64,000 nucleotides of DNA, taken from positions 15,445 to 79,444 of the forward strand of contig NZ_CM001557.1 of the NCBI RefSeq assembly GCF_000273375.1. Reading direction: 5' to 3'. Below, one piece after another: positions 30,901 to 38,995 of the stretch. The translations under genes were made by a program, and so were the position numbers. Within the stretch, counting starts at the first letter, position 1. Each line of letters starts with the position of its first letter. A model generated the notes under the pieces. That model was given only the letters and a program-made list of their open reading frames with translations. It was not told the DNA's origin and ran no database searches. This stretch comes from Bartonella birtlesii IBS 325. Lineage in GTDB: Bacteria; Pseudomonadota; Alphaproteobacteria; Rhizobiales; Rhizobiaceae.

Positions 30901-31224
30901 ATATGCACCATACACATTTCCTTGACCTGAATTATCGCCCGTAACAGTTATCTCAGATGCATTAACAACTGTACCTTGTCCTTCTATATACAAAGCTGCA
31001 ATAGGAGCGGAATCAGAAGAAACTCTCCAAGAATTTTTTAAATGATAAGTTTTATTTCTTATTGTGTGTTTTTTACCATCACCGCATATATACACACTCT
31101 CGCTGTCATCACAGTTTTTCTTAAAACTATTGGGAGCTGCATAAACACTCATGACGAGCAAAAAAGAAACAGGTGCAGCTGTAAAAGAGAATAAAAACCT
31201 ATATTTTCTCAGTATATTAACCAT
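27913..31224 (-). CDS. Autotransporter passenger with Ser/Pro-rich repeats (frameshifted)
   Basis: Signal peptide MVNILRKYRFLFSFTAAPVS..SVYA, a Cys-pair start (CDDSESVYICGDGKKH), a beta-helical passenger, the pre-barrel module (SLVQVAGTAEENSFKL, YHLRAYGP, then WDFRLEG near residue 615), a Ser/Pro/Glu-rich linker of about 390 residues with 91-residue repeats, then VPTYLLLPNALF and the first barrel strands. At TCCCCCTTTTTG (minus strand) the frame slips and the protein ends in an unrelated tail. One added T would restore RGYGGNYHYASNL and join the barrel at 27194. Surface adhesin or toxin-like autotransporter of the Bartonella family; function unknown. Confidence 0.82.
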   Translation of the reverse strand: MVNILRKYRFLFSFTAAPVSFLLVMSVYAAPNSFKKNCDDSESVYICGDGKKHTIRNKTYHLKNSWRVSSDSAPIAALYIEGQGTVVNASEITVTGDNSGQGNVYGAYLKGGAHLDLKNANFKDVLALHAQNSVVRMTDGSITGTSLVMDAFGIETDVALVRINIETKPSQLNSTQEIGLVSSFGSKIRMSGSTVTFNEIGAFSAQFGGQYTFDNTVIKGIGKRETVIEDEKNIDKLLGAFEVFQGSNVQLRNSPVELIGMHGFLIKNFTGYADDNGKLINKFNSSYEFKKTNIKIENTDISIKGKGARGLYFYGLDPNAWVDLLEDYITPSTFSEAQQVVMGEAFVYLSETNFTVPDGIAIYSAGDDVYGAQAIVNLENTKISGDLLLKAENDSYLLVEANSSTLTGDSRVEDTSDIYLNLKRGSKWLLTKSKYKGSQEADATVSSLSGISLEDSTIAFDHYQSSGYQTLHIGKESDINQVMLDDEEYVYGADGNTQIKLGTFLNKNGLFDPEKTDRILIYGNVWGTTLLVMENFSKTSGEEVGNKESQSISLVQVAGTAEENSFKLINNYITINGFPYQYHLRAYGPTSSWGQSQLENRLVAGSGDFWDFRLEGVYIDPKSNSSESKSTSVSSLDSPFLPSLPESGIVPSEPPVEPISPPSSLAEQSPSVDSVPVASTPSLLEVSESFETSAPTNSISTVSTAVETGTSGAEASTPIVSPSMDSAPVVPVPADPRDSSSVQPVPAPLVPTETSAEVPPFEPIDSVIPPSKDSVSASSSIEPLPVPSSTPSLSEVLEPSDLIASLSPISIEPKSSSVIPSASVDSPPTDSTLSESIPPDPKNPSSAQSVPFVPTKMPTEVLPSEPSVLVNTLSKDSLPAPSLPVPSSDSPDPTASLSLTSIEKKPSSVVPSALVDSLPTDSTLSASIPPDPKNPSSAQSVPFVPTKTPTEVLPSEPSVLVNTLSKDSLPASSLPVPSSEPSDPTASFSLTSIEPKSSEPFKPVDSLPEVSVQPDIQPKSQVRAIVPQLPTYLLLPNALFQAGLMDLTIQNKKLKIMRRVAGSLLKNDEISPFLFVVMAEIIIMLQICLLLNMGMGLISIIRH
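28245..28830 (-). repeat. 273-bp tandem repeats in a Ser/Pro linker
   Basis: The block starting GAAGCCGT (plus-strand 28265) recurs at 28538 and, degenerate, at 28811, a spacing of exactly 273 bases or 91 codons. The repeated protein unit includes DPKNPSSAQSVPFVPTK and EVLPSEPSVLVNTLSKDSLP. Two nearly identical copies and a third diverged one. Confidence 0.85.
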
Positions 31225-31310
31225 ATACCCCTCTCATAATCTCCCTCCCCCTTAATTTGTATCTAAAAGAAAATAAAATCTAAAATAATACTAAATTAAA
31301 TACACAAATA

Positions 31311-31352
31311 ATGAGAAGTATAAAATTTAAATATTCATTTTATACTTCTCAT
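31311..31352. repeat. 16-bp perfect inverted repeat, possible terminator
   Basis: ATGAGAAGTATAAAAT and its exact complement are separated by ten AT bases, just downstream of the autotransporter ending at 31398. AT-rich stem and weak T-run, so a terminator is possible but not certain. Confidence 0.5.
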
Positions 31353-31397
31353 AACACTCTATAACTTACGTAAAACTTACTTTATATTTCATAAGTA

Positions 31398-34019
31398 CTA
31401 AAAACGGTAGCGAAGACCGCCTGCAAAACGCGTTCCTGAAAAACCAGCTTTGCTTATCTTATGCTGATAAGTCACATCTCCATGCAAAGCAAAGTTCGAA
31501 GACAATTGCGCATTAAAACCAATTCCTGCTTCTAACAAAGAGCCAAAAGCACCCAACTGGAATTTATCTCCAAAATGCACGAACTGTTTTCCTGCAAAAC
31601 TATGAGCAAGATGAAGCTTTCCACTGAAAGAAACAATGTTACCTGTTTGAGATGCAGGAAGTGTCTTGCTTAAACGTCCACCAGCACGCATTACCCACTG
31701 ATTCAGTTTTCCTATTTCAATATCAAAACCATCGACATCAGATGCTTTATCAAAGAGCAGATTCTGATAAACAATCTGAATCTGTGGATCAAAAACAAGA
31801 CCTTCATATCCTGTCATAAATCTCTTACCGCTAACCAAGGAAGCATTCAGAGAATTTCCCTTCAACGTTGCTGTTTTCCCTCTTTTAAGAGTAAGAACGT
31901 CGCCCTTAAACAATCCATAAGAAAACAAACCATCTAGATAAAAGCCACTATCACTCTGCATGCTGCCATAGGCTGTAACCGACCATTTATCAAATGCACT
32001 CTTCTTGCTCTCTATGACATCCTGAGGCTGTAGAGAAATTTTCCCATAAGTTCCTATAATTCCAAAACTTGTGTTACGATCTGCACTTTCTATTTCTTTC
32101 AGCAAAAAACCTGCCTCTACAGCATGATAACCAAGATTTCCTCCATAGCCATATTGAAGCTCAGGAAGATCCGAAACATAATGGTTATGTCCACCATAAC
32201 CCCGCACAAAAAAAGCAGGATTTTCACTATTTTCCAAAAGACTTCCAACAGCAGCACGGAGTGTCTCTAGCTGTTTATTCTGATTACTAATATCGACTAA
32301 ACCAGCATGAAACAAAGCATTTGGCAACAATAGATATGTTGGAACTTGTGGGACAACAGCTTTAACGCCCTCGTCAAAATAAAAAACAGAACCATCATGA
32401 CCAGCAAAAACATCATTATGATGAGCATGAGATCTAATAGAGCGAGATATGCGAGAATGAGATACCTGCCCTTTTAACCGAGAGGCCTTCAATTGAGCAG
32501 AACGAGGAGAGCGCTGAACATATTCGGCTTCAAGGCGGAAATCCCAAAAATCTCCATTATAAATATTTTTTTCTTTAGCTAATTTGTTTTTATCTTTTTC
32601 TTGCCGATGAGAAGAATTAGGACCATAAGCACGCAGATTATATCGGTAAGGTGCCCCTCTTAAAGCTACATAATCAGTCGCCAGTTTAAAGGAATCTGCC
32701 TCGGCCTTTCCATAAACCTGAATAATTGAAACACTTGGGCTCTCCTTTTGCTCACCTTGGCTACGCCCCTTTCCTTGCGCTGTAGCAGCTGAAATTTCCA
32801 CAACCTGCACTTTTGTTTTTCCATAAACATCACCATAGACAACAAGTTTATCAGCCTTTATTTCCTTTTTTTGACCATCCGTAGCAAAAGATGCATTTAC
32901 AATAAGTCGCGCATTGCTTGCAACATATGCATAATCTGAGACAAGATCATCTGCCCCAATCTGAAGAGTTTGATAATGACCATCTTTCGGTTTTTGGAAA
33001 AAAATAGAACTGTTAACATTCCTTACAAATGAAACAGATGAAACCGTAGATTGTACATTTTTTCGGTTATTACTTTTTCTTGGTGTCACAGTCCATTGCG
33101 ATTTATTAAACAAATTAAGCTCTGCATAAGAGCTTTTATCAATATGCGTGCTCCCTGTAAGAAAAGAAGCATCAGCTAAAACTGACGCATATGAATTATT
33201 TTTAATCTCTAATAACCGATTAGCAAAGATACGTGACCCCTCTATTGCAGTGATATAAGAGGATCTTCTGATATCATCAGCATAAATAGCCGTGCCATTA
33301 GGAACTTTTAAAGAGCTCTTCTTAAAAAGAACCTCCCCTAATGGAAACAACGCCTCTCCTTCCGTATATTTATCTTCTGAAAGACCTCCCAGAAAATACA
33401 ACCCACGAACCCCGTGTCCCTTAAGAGTAATATCTGAACTTTCAAACACAATATCAGACTTACCGCTCATTCCTTGCGAACCTTTTTCTTTTTGCTCAAG
33501 CAAAGAAAAAGCTGGGGCACTTTCAGCTACTAAACCATAAACATTGCTAACATTAACCGTGTTATCCCTAACAAGGAGAGCCCCACCTTGTTCTACGCCG
33601 AAAATCGCCTGATTTACACCATTATTACGACCACTTACTTTTTTACTATTATGTGTATTTTTTCCACTACTGGTAATTGAACCGCTTTCCAAAACAACCT
33701 TTGTCTTTTTGGGTGAAAACACATCTGATGTAATTGTGCCAGCTTTTTTTAATTTTAAAATCCCATCAATATTTAATGCTTTCTCTCCTACCTTAATAGA
33801 AGCCGGCGAAAACCCCTTTATAACTGTAACACCAGCAATATCAGGACGGGCAACATCAGTGTTCTCAATTTTCCCAAGATCATCACATTTATGTGAATTT
33901 AAAAGGGAACTGCATGAAGGTTTAGAATCTTGTGCTCCAGCATTTATATTGGTTATAAAGAAAAAAACCGATGTTGTAAGGGCACATAAACATACATGGT
34001 GTTTTAAGACTTTAATCAT
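31398..34019 (-). CDS. Autotransporter, intact (873 aa)
   Basis: Signal peptide MIKVLKHHVCLCALTTSVFF..INAGA, then CSSLLNSHKCDD. The passenger is rich in short beta-helix repeats and ends in the conserved module: SVSIIQVYGKAEADSF, YRYNLRAYGP and WDFRLEAEYV. A basic, His-containing linker follows (SRSIRSHAHHND). The last ~315 residues form the barrel, from VVPQVPTYLLLPN to FAGGLRYRF. It belongs to the Bartonella-specific autotransporter family that includes the inducible (Iba) and angiogenic (BafA) types, but I cannot say which subgroup. All family landmarks are in one frame, so it is probably functional. A promoter-like TTTACA-N17-TACAGA lies upstream. Confidence 0.88.
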   Translation of the reverse strand: MIKVLKHHVCLCALTTSVFFFITNINAGAQDSKPSCSSLLNSHKCDDLGKIENTDVARPDIAGVTVIKGFSPASIKVGEKALNIDGILKLKKAGTITSDVFSPKKTKVVLESGSITSSGKNTHNSKKVSGRNNGVNQAIFGVEQGGALLVRDNTVNVSNVYGLVAESAPAFSLLEQKEKGSQGMSGKSDIVFESSDITLKGHGVRGLYFLGGLSEDKYTEGEALFPLGEVLFKKSSLKVPNGTAIYADDIRRSSYITAIEGSRIFANRLLEIKNNSYASVLADASFLTGSTHIDKSSYAELNLFNKSQWTVTPRKSNNRKNVQSTVSSVSFVRNVNSSIFFQKPKDGHYQTLQIGADDLVSDYAYVASNARLIVNASFATDGQKKEIKADKLVVYGDVYGKTKVQVVEISAATAQGKGRSQGEQKESPSVSIIQVYGKAEADSFKLATDYVALRGAPYRYNLRAYGPNSSHRQEKDKNKLAKEKNIYNGDFWDFRLEAEYVQRSPRSAQLKASRLKGQVSHSRISRSIRSHAHHNDVFAGHDGSVFYFDEGVKAVVPQVPTYLLLPNALFHAGLVDISNQNKQLETLRAAVGSLLENSENPAFFVRGYGGHNHYVSDLPELQYGYGGNLGYHAVEAGFLLKEIESADRNTSFGIIGTYGKISLQPQDVIESKKSAFDKWSVTAYGSMQSDSGFYLDGLFSYGLFKGDVLTLKRGKTATLKGNSLNASLVSGKRFMTGYEGLVFDPQIQIVYQNLLFDKASDVDGFDIEIGKLNQWVMRAGGRLSKTLPASQTGNIVSFSGKLHLAHSFAGKQFVHFGDKFQLGAFGSLLEAGIGFNAQLSSNFALHGDVTYQHKISKAGFSGTRFAGGLRYRF

Positions 34020-34098
34020 AATTTACTACAAACTTTCTTATCTCATTCACATAAAAAACTGAGGAGACATATCTACCGATAGCTCCATTAAGAAGTTT

Positions 34099-34127
34099 TC
34101 TGTAATTCGTTTTGTGTTGTATGTAAA
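34099..34127 (-). promoter_or_regulatory. Putative promoter of the 31398-34019 autotransporter
   Basis: On the minus strand TTTACA (34127-34122) and TACAGA (34104-34099) are 17 bases apart. The spacer TACAACACAAAACGAAT resembles that of two other autotransporter genes here. Confidence 0.5.
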
Positions 34128-34207
34128 GTTAAAATCAAAAAAATAACACAATAAAGTCACTATTTGTATTTTAAAAATTTTGCTAAAAATATATCAAGAA
34201 AAAATGC

Positions 34208-34953
34208 AATTAAAAATGATAACAGAATCCACTAGGAAAATGTGTTCCAAAAAAACCAGCTTTGGTAAATTTAGATAGGTCAGATCGCTATGAAATGTAA
34301 TCTTTGTAAACAATTGTGCATAAACACCCAACCTTGCTTCCAGAAAAGAACCCAAAGCACCCAATAGAAAAGTATCCCCCCAATACACGAATTATTTATC
34401 ACTAAAATCACCAACAAAATGAAATTTACCATAGAAAGAAACCACATGTGCTTCTTCAAATGCTGTAAGAACCTTGGTTAAATACCGGTCAACACGCGCC
34501 ATCCAATAATCTGGTCTTCTCATTTCAATATCAACACCCTTAACATCATATGTCTTACAATAACTGAAGATGTTGATAAACAAATTGTATCTGTGGATTA
34601 AAAACAAAATTTTCGCACCCCACTATAAACGCTTTACCTGTTATCTAAGTACTTTTGCCTACATAACCATTTACATACGAAATACCATTAATAATGATAG
34701 CATCTGCTCCAATGACTGTATTTTCCCCTCAGGCCTCTATCACTGCATCAGGATTTTCACTCCTAACTATATAAGTTTTTTCAGAGATTTTATGTTCTTT
34801 TCCATCATTACAGTGATAAAATGAAGCATTTTTACTACATGAAAATTGTCTCTTGCCAGCAGATTAATCATGAGCATCAGCATTATGTACAAAAATAAGA
34901 ATAATTATTGTAAAATGACATAAAGAGGGGTGATTTTTAAATATTTTGATCAT
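34208..34953 (-). pseudogene. Short autotransporter remnant
   Basis: Begins MIKIFKNHPSLCHFTIIILIF (signal peptide) and continues with YHCNDGKEHKISEKTY, which resembles the start of the neighbouring 35321-37975 gene. After stops and frameshifts it jumps to late barrel sequence (GKAF, VFNPQIQFVYQ, VDIEMRRPDYWMARVDRYLTK, LLGALGSFLEARLGVYAQL). About 2 kb of the ancestral gene is missing. Non-functional. Confidence 0.85.
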
Positions 34954-35266
34954 AATTTCTATAGATTTCCTTCCTGTTCCTATGAAAAACAACAAACCAA
35001 CTTTCACGTAATTTCTTTTATTAATTGTGCACAAGAGATATAATACATTTTATATTTTGTTGATCCGTTATGTGTTTTATGTAAAGGTAAAAAATCACGC
35101 CCCAAAGCTGCAATATCAGCAAAAATACAATCAAAAAGAAAAGCACATACCCCCTCAAAAAACATTCTCTAAAAACAGTAAATTTGTAGGAATGGAAAGC
35201 AACCCAACAAAAGCAAGGAAATTTTAAAAAGAAAAAACTCTAAAAATAACTAAACGACTGTTATCA
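34954..35266. other. Upstream region of the short remnant
   Basis: Contains a decayed version of the autotransporter promoter block: TTTACA (minus strand, 35085-35080) with the usual spacer but CAACAA at the -10 position. No gene seen. Confidence 0.45.
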
Positions 35267-35296
35267 AAAAAGCCACAAATATAATTTGTGGCTTTT
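35267..35296 (-). terminator. Rho-independent terminator of an autotransporter gene
   Basis: AAAAGCCACAAAT / ATTTGTGGCTTTT stem 25 bases after the stop of the 35321-37975 gene, followed on the minus strand by TTTTTT. Confidence 0.85.
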
Positions 35297-35320
35297 CAAA
35301 ATATTCATTACAAAACCAAA

Positions 35321-37975
35321 TTAAAAACGATAGCGCACCCCTCCAGAAAAACTTATTCCAGAAAATCCACCCTTAGCAAGCTTATGCTGATAAGCCAGAT
35401 CTGCATTAAGGGCAAATTTTTGAGTAAACTGAGCATTAAAACCAAAACCAGCTTCTAGAGAAGAGCCAAAAGCACCTAAATGGAAAACATCTTTAAAGCG
35501 CACAGATTTTTTTTCTCCAAAACTATGAGCAAGATGAAGTTTCCCATATAAAGAAATATTACCCCTCTTTTCAGGCATAGAAAGGCTCTTACTCAAACGT
35601 CCACCAACACGTGCCACCCATTGATTAAGCCTGCCCATCTCAATATCAAAACCATCAATATCATGGGACTTATCAAACTGGAGATGTTGATAAATAACCT
35701 GAACTTGCGGATCAAATACAAAACCTTCATATCTCGTTGCAATTGTCTGACCACCAGTCAAAGAAACACTTAAAGGATTGCCTTTTAATGTAGCAGTTTT
35801 ACCTCGTGCAAGGGTAGACACATCACCTTTAAACAAACCATAGGATAAAAGACCATCCACGTAGAAGCCGGCATCACACTGTATACTACCATATGCTGTC
35901 GCCGTCCATTTATCAAATGTGCTTTCTTGGCTTTGTGTAACACCTAAAGGTTTTAGAGAAAGTTTTCCATAAGATCCCATAACCCCGAAGGATACGACAC
36001 TATCAGCATTTTCAATTTTTTGCAATAAAAGTCCTGCCTCTACAGCCTGATAACCTAAATCGCCTTCGTAACCATACTCAAACACAGACAAATCTGAAGT
36101 GTAACGGTAACTTCCACCATATCCACGCAAAAAGGAAGCAGGATTTGCGCCAGTACTTAATATCCCATTTGATATACCCCGTTGTATCTCCAACTGCTTA
36201 TTTTGGTTGCTGATATCCATTAAACCAGTATGCAATATACTATTTGGCAAAAGCAAATAATTTGAAACTTGCGGAACAACAGCCTTAACACCTTGCTTGG
36301 AATGGGAAGAAGGCCTAGAATCCTGAGTTTTTCTAGATGTCGTATCAGAATCAACAATTCCATTTTCGAGGCGGAAATCCCAAAAATCTCCTTCACCCTC
36401 AACCAATCTTTGAGAAATATTTGCTTCTCCTAATTCAGAGCCTGGACCATAAGCGCGAAGCCTATACTGATAAGGCAAACCACCCAGTGCAATATAATCA
36501 CCATCCAATTCAAAAGAATCCTTCTCTGCCTTTCCAGAAACCTGAATAACTGAGATACCTTTGGCATTTTCATAACGCCCCGTACCACCTCCTGGACTTC
36601 CAGCAACGCTTTGCACATGTACTACTGTTTTCCCTTCAACATCACCATAGATTAAAAGCCGATCCGTTTTTTGATCTTGAAGAGCACCACCCTTATTTAA
36701 ATAAGTGTTTAAATAAAGGCGCGCATTGCCTTGCGCCTTATAAACCTCACCTGTTCCTCTCCCAACACGAAGCGTCTGATAACCATCAACTATGTTAGTT
36801 TCTGATTGTTCAAAAACAATAGAACTATTACTAAGATGTATCAATGAAATCGATGAAACACCTATAGCATCAGAATCTTGCAAACTTTTATTTTTTGGTC
36901 GTGACAAAATCCATTTTGAATCATCTCTTAACCGAAATTCAGCAGAAGAATCTGCATCAATACGTGCCCCCCCCACAAGTGTAGAAGCATCAGCCGAAAT
37001 TTTTACAAAAGAGCCATTCTCAGCCTTCAGTAACAAATCTCCAGAAAGTTGGGAATTTCCGAAAAGTTTGATAAGACCACCGGATTTGTTACTATAAATA
37101 GCGGTACTATTTGGAACCATAAACTTAGTATCGTATAAATAAACATTCCCTCGCACAGGCAAGTTCCCCTCCGGCACACCTCCGAATAATTCGCTTTCCC
37201 CCCAAAAACGATAAATTCTTTCTTTTGTAAAAGATTCTTTCTTACCTTCAAACTCTCCCTCCCCCGAAAAATGGAAACCATAAGATTCATGTCCCTTCAC
37301 CACAACAGTGGAACCAAAAAAATCAATATAATGAAGTTCTCCCTGAAATGATACAGCATGAGTATCGATAACCTCAACGTTACCTTTCACAAAAAGAATA
37401 AAGCCACCATATTGTGACATCTGAAAAGCTGAATTTTTAGCATCATTGGCTATACTTTTTTCTTGGATGCCTTTTTCAGCAATCGAGACATTGTTTAACA
37501 CAACGTGTCCCTCTTCTCCTGTATAAACTGCATCACCATTTATAAAATTAATCACTCCTTCCTTTATATCAACCCGTCCAAATTTATCTGCCATTATGCC
37601 ATATTTCCAAAAGCTTTTTTTTGAACCATTGTTTATATTTGAAGCACTATTAATAGTTATATTCTCGCCAAAAATTTTTGTTCCGTTTTCAGATATGTTT
37701 ATAGCCGCCTCTTCAGCATTGTGCTCATCAGTGAACTGATAAGTTTTACTAGAAATACGATGTCTTTTACCATCATTACACCGATAAAATGCGGTCATAA
37801 CACATGAAGTTTTCTTCGGACTATTTTGTATCTCACCATCAACAGAAGAATGAGCTTGTGCCTCAGAACTAACAACAGCATCAACTTGATCTTTAGCATT
37901 AACACTTTGTACAAAAAAAAGAATAGCCGTAGTCAAAGCACATAAAGAAAGATGTTTTGTAAATATTGTAACCAT
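35321..37975 (-). CDS. Autotransporter, intact (884 aa)
   Basis: The frame opens at 38026 but the signal peptide begins at the ATG at 37975 (MVTIFTKHLSLCALTTAILF, cleavage near SVNA). Domains: a Cys/Asp start (CVMTAFYRCNDGKRH), a beta-helical passenger, SVIQVSGKAEKDSF, YQYRLRAYGP, WDFRLENGIV near residue 545, a short linker and a ~310-residue barrel ending FSGGVRYRF. Its barrel is nearly identical over long stretches to that of the 42720-48619 gene, while the passengers differ. It follows a promoter-like block and is closed by a terminator. Likely surface-exposed virulence-type protein; specific role unknown. Confidence 0.88.
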   Translation of the reverse strand: MVTIFTKHLSLCALTTAILFFVQSVNAKDQVDAVVSSEAQAHSSVDGEIQNSPKKTSCVMTAFYRCNDGKRHRISSKTYQFTDEHNAEEAAINISENGTKIFGENITINSASNINNGSKKSFWKYGIMADKFGRVDIKEGVINFINGDAVYTGEEGHVVLNNVSIAEKGIQEKSIANDAKNSAFQMSQYGGFILFVKGNVEVIDTHAVSFQGELHYIDFFGSTVVVKGHESYGFHFSGEGEFEGKKESFTKERIYRFWGESELFGGVPEGNLPVRGNVYLYDTKFMVPNSTAIYSNKSGGLIKLFGNSQLSGDLLLKAENGSFVKISADASTLVGGARIDADSSAEFRLRDDSKWILSRPKNKSLQDSDAIGVSSISLIHLSNSSIVFEQSETNIVDGYQTLRVGRGTGEVYKAQGNARLYLNTYLNKGGALQDQKTDRLLIYGDVEGKTVVHVQSVAGSPGGGTGRYENAKGISVIQVSGKAEKDSFELDGDYIALGGLPYQYRLRAYGPGSELGEANISQRLVEGEGDFWDFRLENGIVDSDTTSRKTQDSRPSSHSKQGVKAVVPQVSNYLLLPNSILHTGLMDISNQNKQLEIQRGISNGILSTGANPASFLRGYGGSYRYTSDLSVFEYGYEGDLGYQAVEAGLLLQKIENADSVVSFGVMGSYGKLSLKPLGVTQSQESTFDKWTATAYGSIQCDAGFYVDGLLSYGLFKGDVSTLARGKTATLKGNPLSVSLTGGQTIATRYEGFVFDPQVQVIYQHLQFDKSHDIDGFDIEMGRLNQWVARVGGRLSKSLSMPEKRGNISLYGKLHLAHSFGEKKSVRFKDVFHLGAFGSSLEAGFGFNAQFTQKFALNADLAYQHKLAKGGFSGISFSGGVRYRF

Positions 37976-38079
37976 AATTCCACCATAATTTCTTTCCCCC
38001 ATCAAATAAAAGACACACCCAACCACATTGCCTTAATCAAAAACAATGTTTAATACGCTTCATCAGAATATTGCGTAGG

Positions 38080-38108
38080 TTATTAATATGTTTTGTATTT
38101 TATGTAAA
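38080..38108 (-). promoter_or_regulatory. Putative promoter of the 35321-37975 autotransporter
   Basis: TTTACA (38108-38103) and TAATAA (38085-38080) on the minus strand with a 17-base spacer TAAAATACAAAACATAT, similar to the blocks at 34099 and 42285. Confidence 0.5.
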
Positions 38109-38940
38109 CACAGAATTAAAAATTTTCTAAAAATAAAAGACAATAAAAAAGTGCACTATAAAAAGCTGTTGCACAAAAACAACTAATGCGTGCTTCCATT
38201 CTTACCAAAGAAAAATAATCAACCCTAAAAAATACGTAATTGAAATAAATAAGAGAATTAATAAATAATTACGGTATTTATCATCAAAGAAGCAAAAATA
38301 TTATGTATACTTATCTAAATTATCTCTGATAATAGGATTACAGCTTCATTTAGGAAAAGTAAAAGTCATAAAGGTAAAAAACCAATTTCCATCTTTACTG
38401 CTTCCTTTTTAATGCCTACTTTACAATCTTCAAAAACATTTAAACGCCCTATTCGCTCTATTCAAAGAGTAACAACGCATTTTCTCTTATTTTCCTTACT
38501 GCTTTTTCTGAAATAGAATTATATCCCTCACAAAAACAGCAAAGCATTGTGCCGTGCATTTGCGCACTTTTTTAAAGGATCTATCATTTTTCTCAATTTC
38601 ATCTCGCAACATCACCGATCTATAATATAAAATGAATTAAACAATACCATTTTCATACTAAAAAATACAAACAGCATTACCATTTAATTTTCTAACTCAA
38701 AATGTTTACAAATACCTTGCTTTGCAACGGTTTTAAGAGATATCTTTAGCCTTTTATAAAATGATTTTTATCCATATGTCCATTCCATTTATAATATACA
38801 AGCATTTGATTTTGTTGTATTTATTCAAAAAAGATTAAAAAGAGAAATGTGACAATTTCAACGATTAATTATTGAACACAAAAACGCATTTAAAACACGA
38901 AAAATACCTATTCCTTAAAAAGGTAAGAGTTCAAAATGAT
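38109..38940. other. Long intergenic region with a faint integrase-leader remnant
   Basis: No gene supported. On the minus strand at about 38715-38810 the sequence AATCAAATGC..GGAATGGACATATGGATAAAAA..AAAAGG resembles the leader of the integrase fragment at 53960-54247 (AATCAAAACC..GGGATGAGTGTGTGGATAAAAA..GAAAGG). The rest shows only short AT-rich frames. Confidence 0.35.
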
Positions 38941-38970
38941 AAAGTCACAAGCTATGCTTGTGACTTTTTA
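38941..38970 (-). terminator. Hairpin terminator of an autotransporter gene
   Basis: AAAGTCACAAGC / GCTTGTGACTTT, twelve-base perfect stem with a three-base loop, 26 bases beyond the stop of the 38996-42067 gene. The plus-strand side ends in TTTTT; the minus-strand T-run is shorter. Confidence 0.75.
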
Positions 38971-38995
38971 AAGGATTAGCTAAAAACTAATAAAA

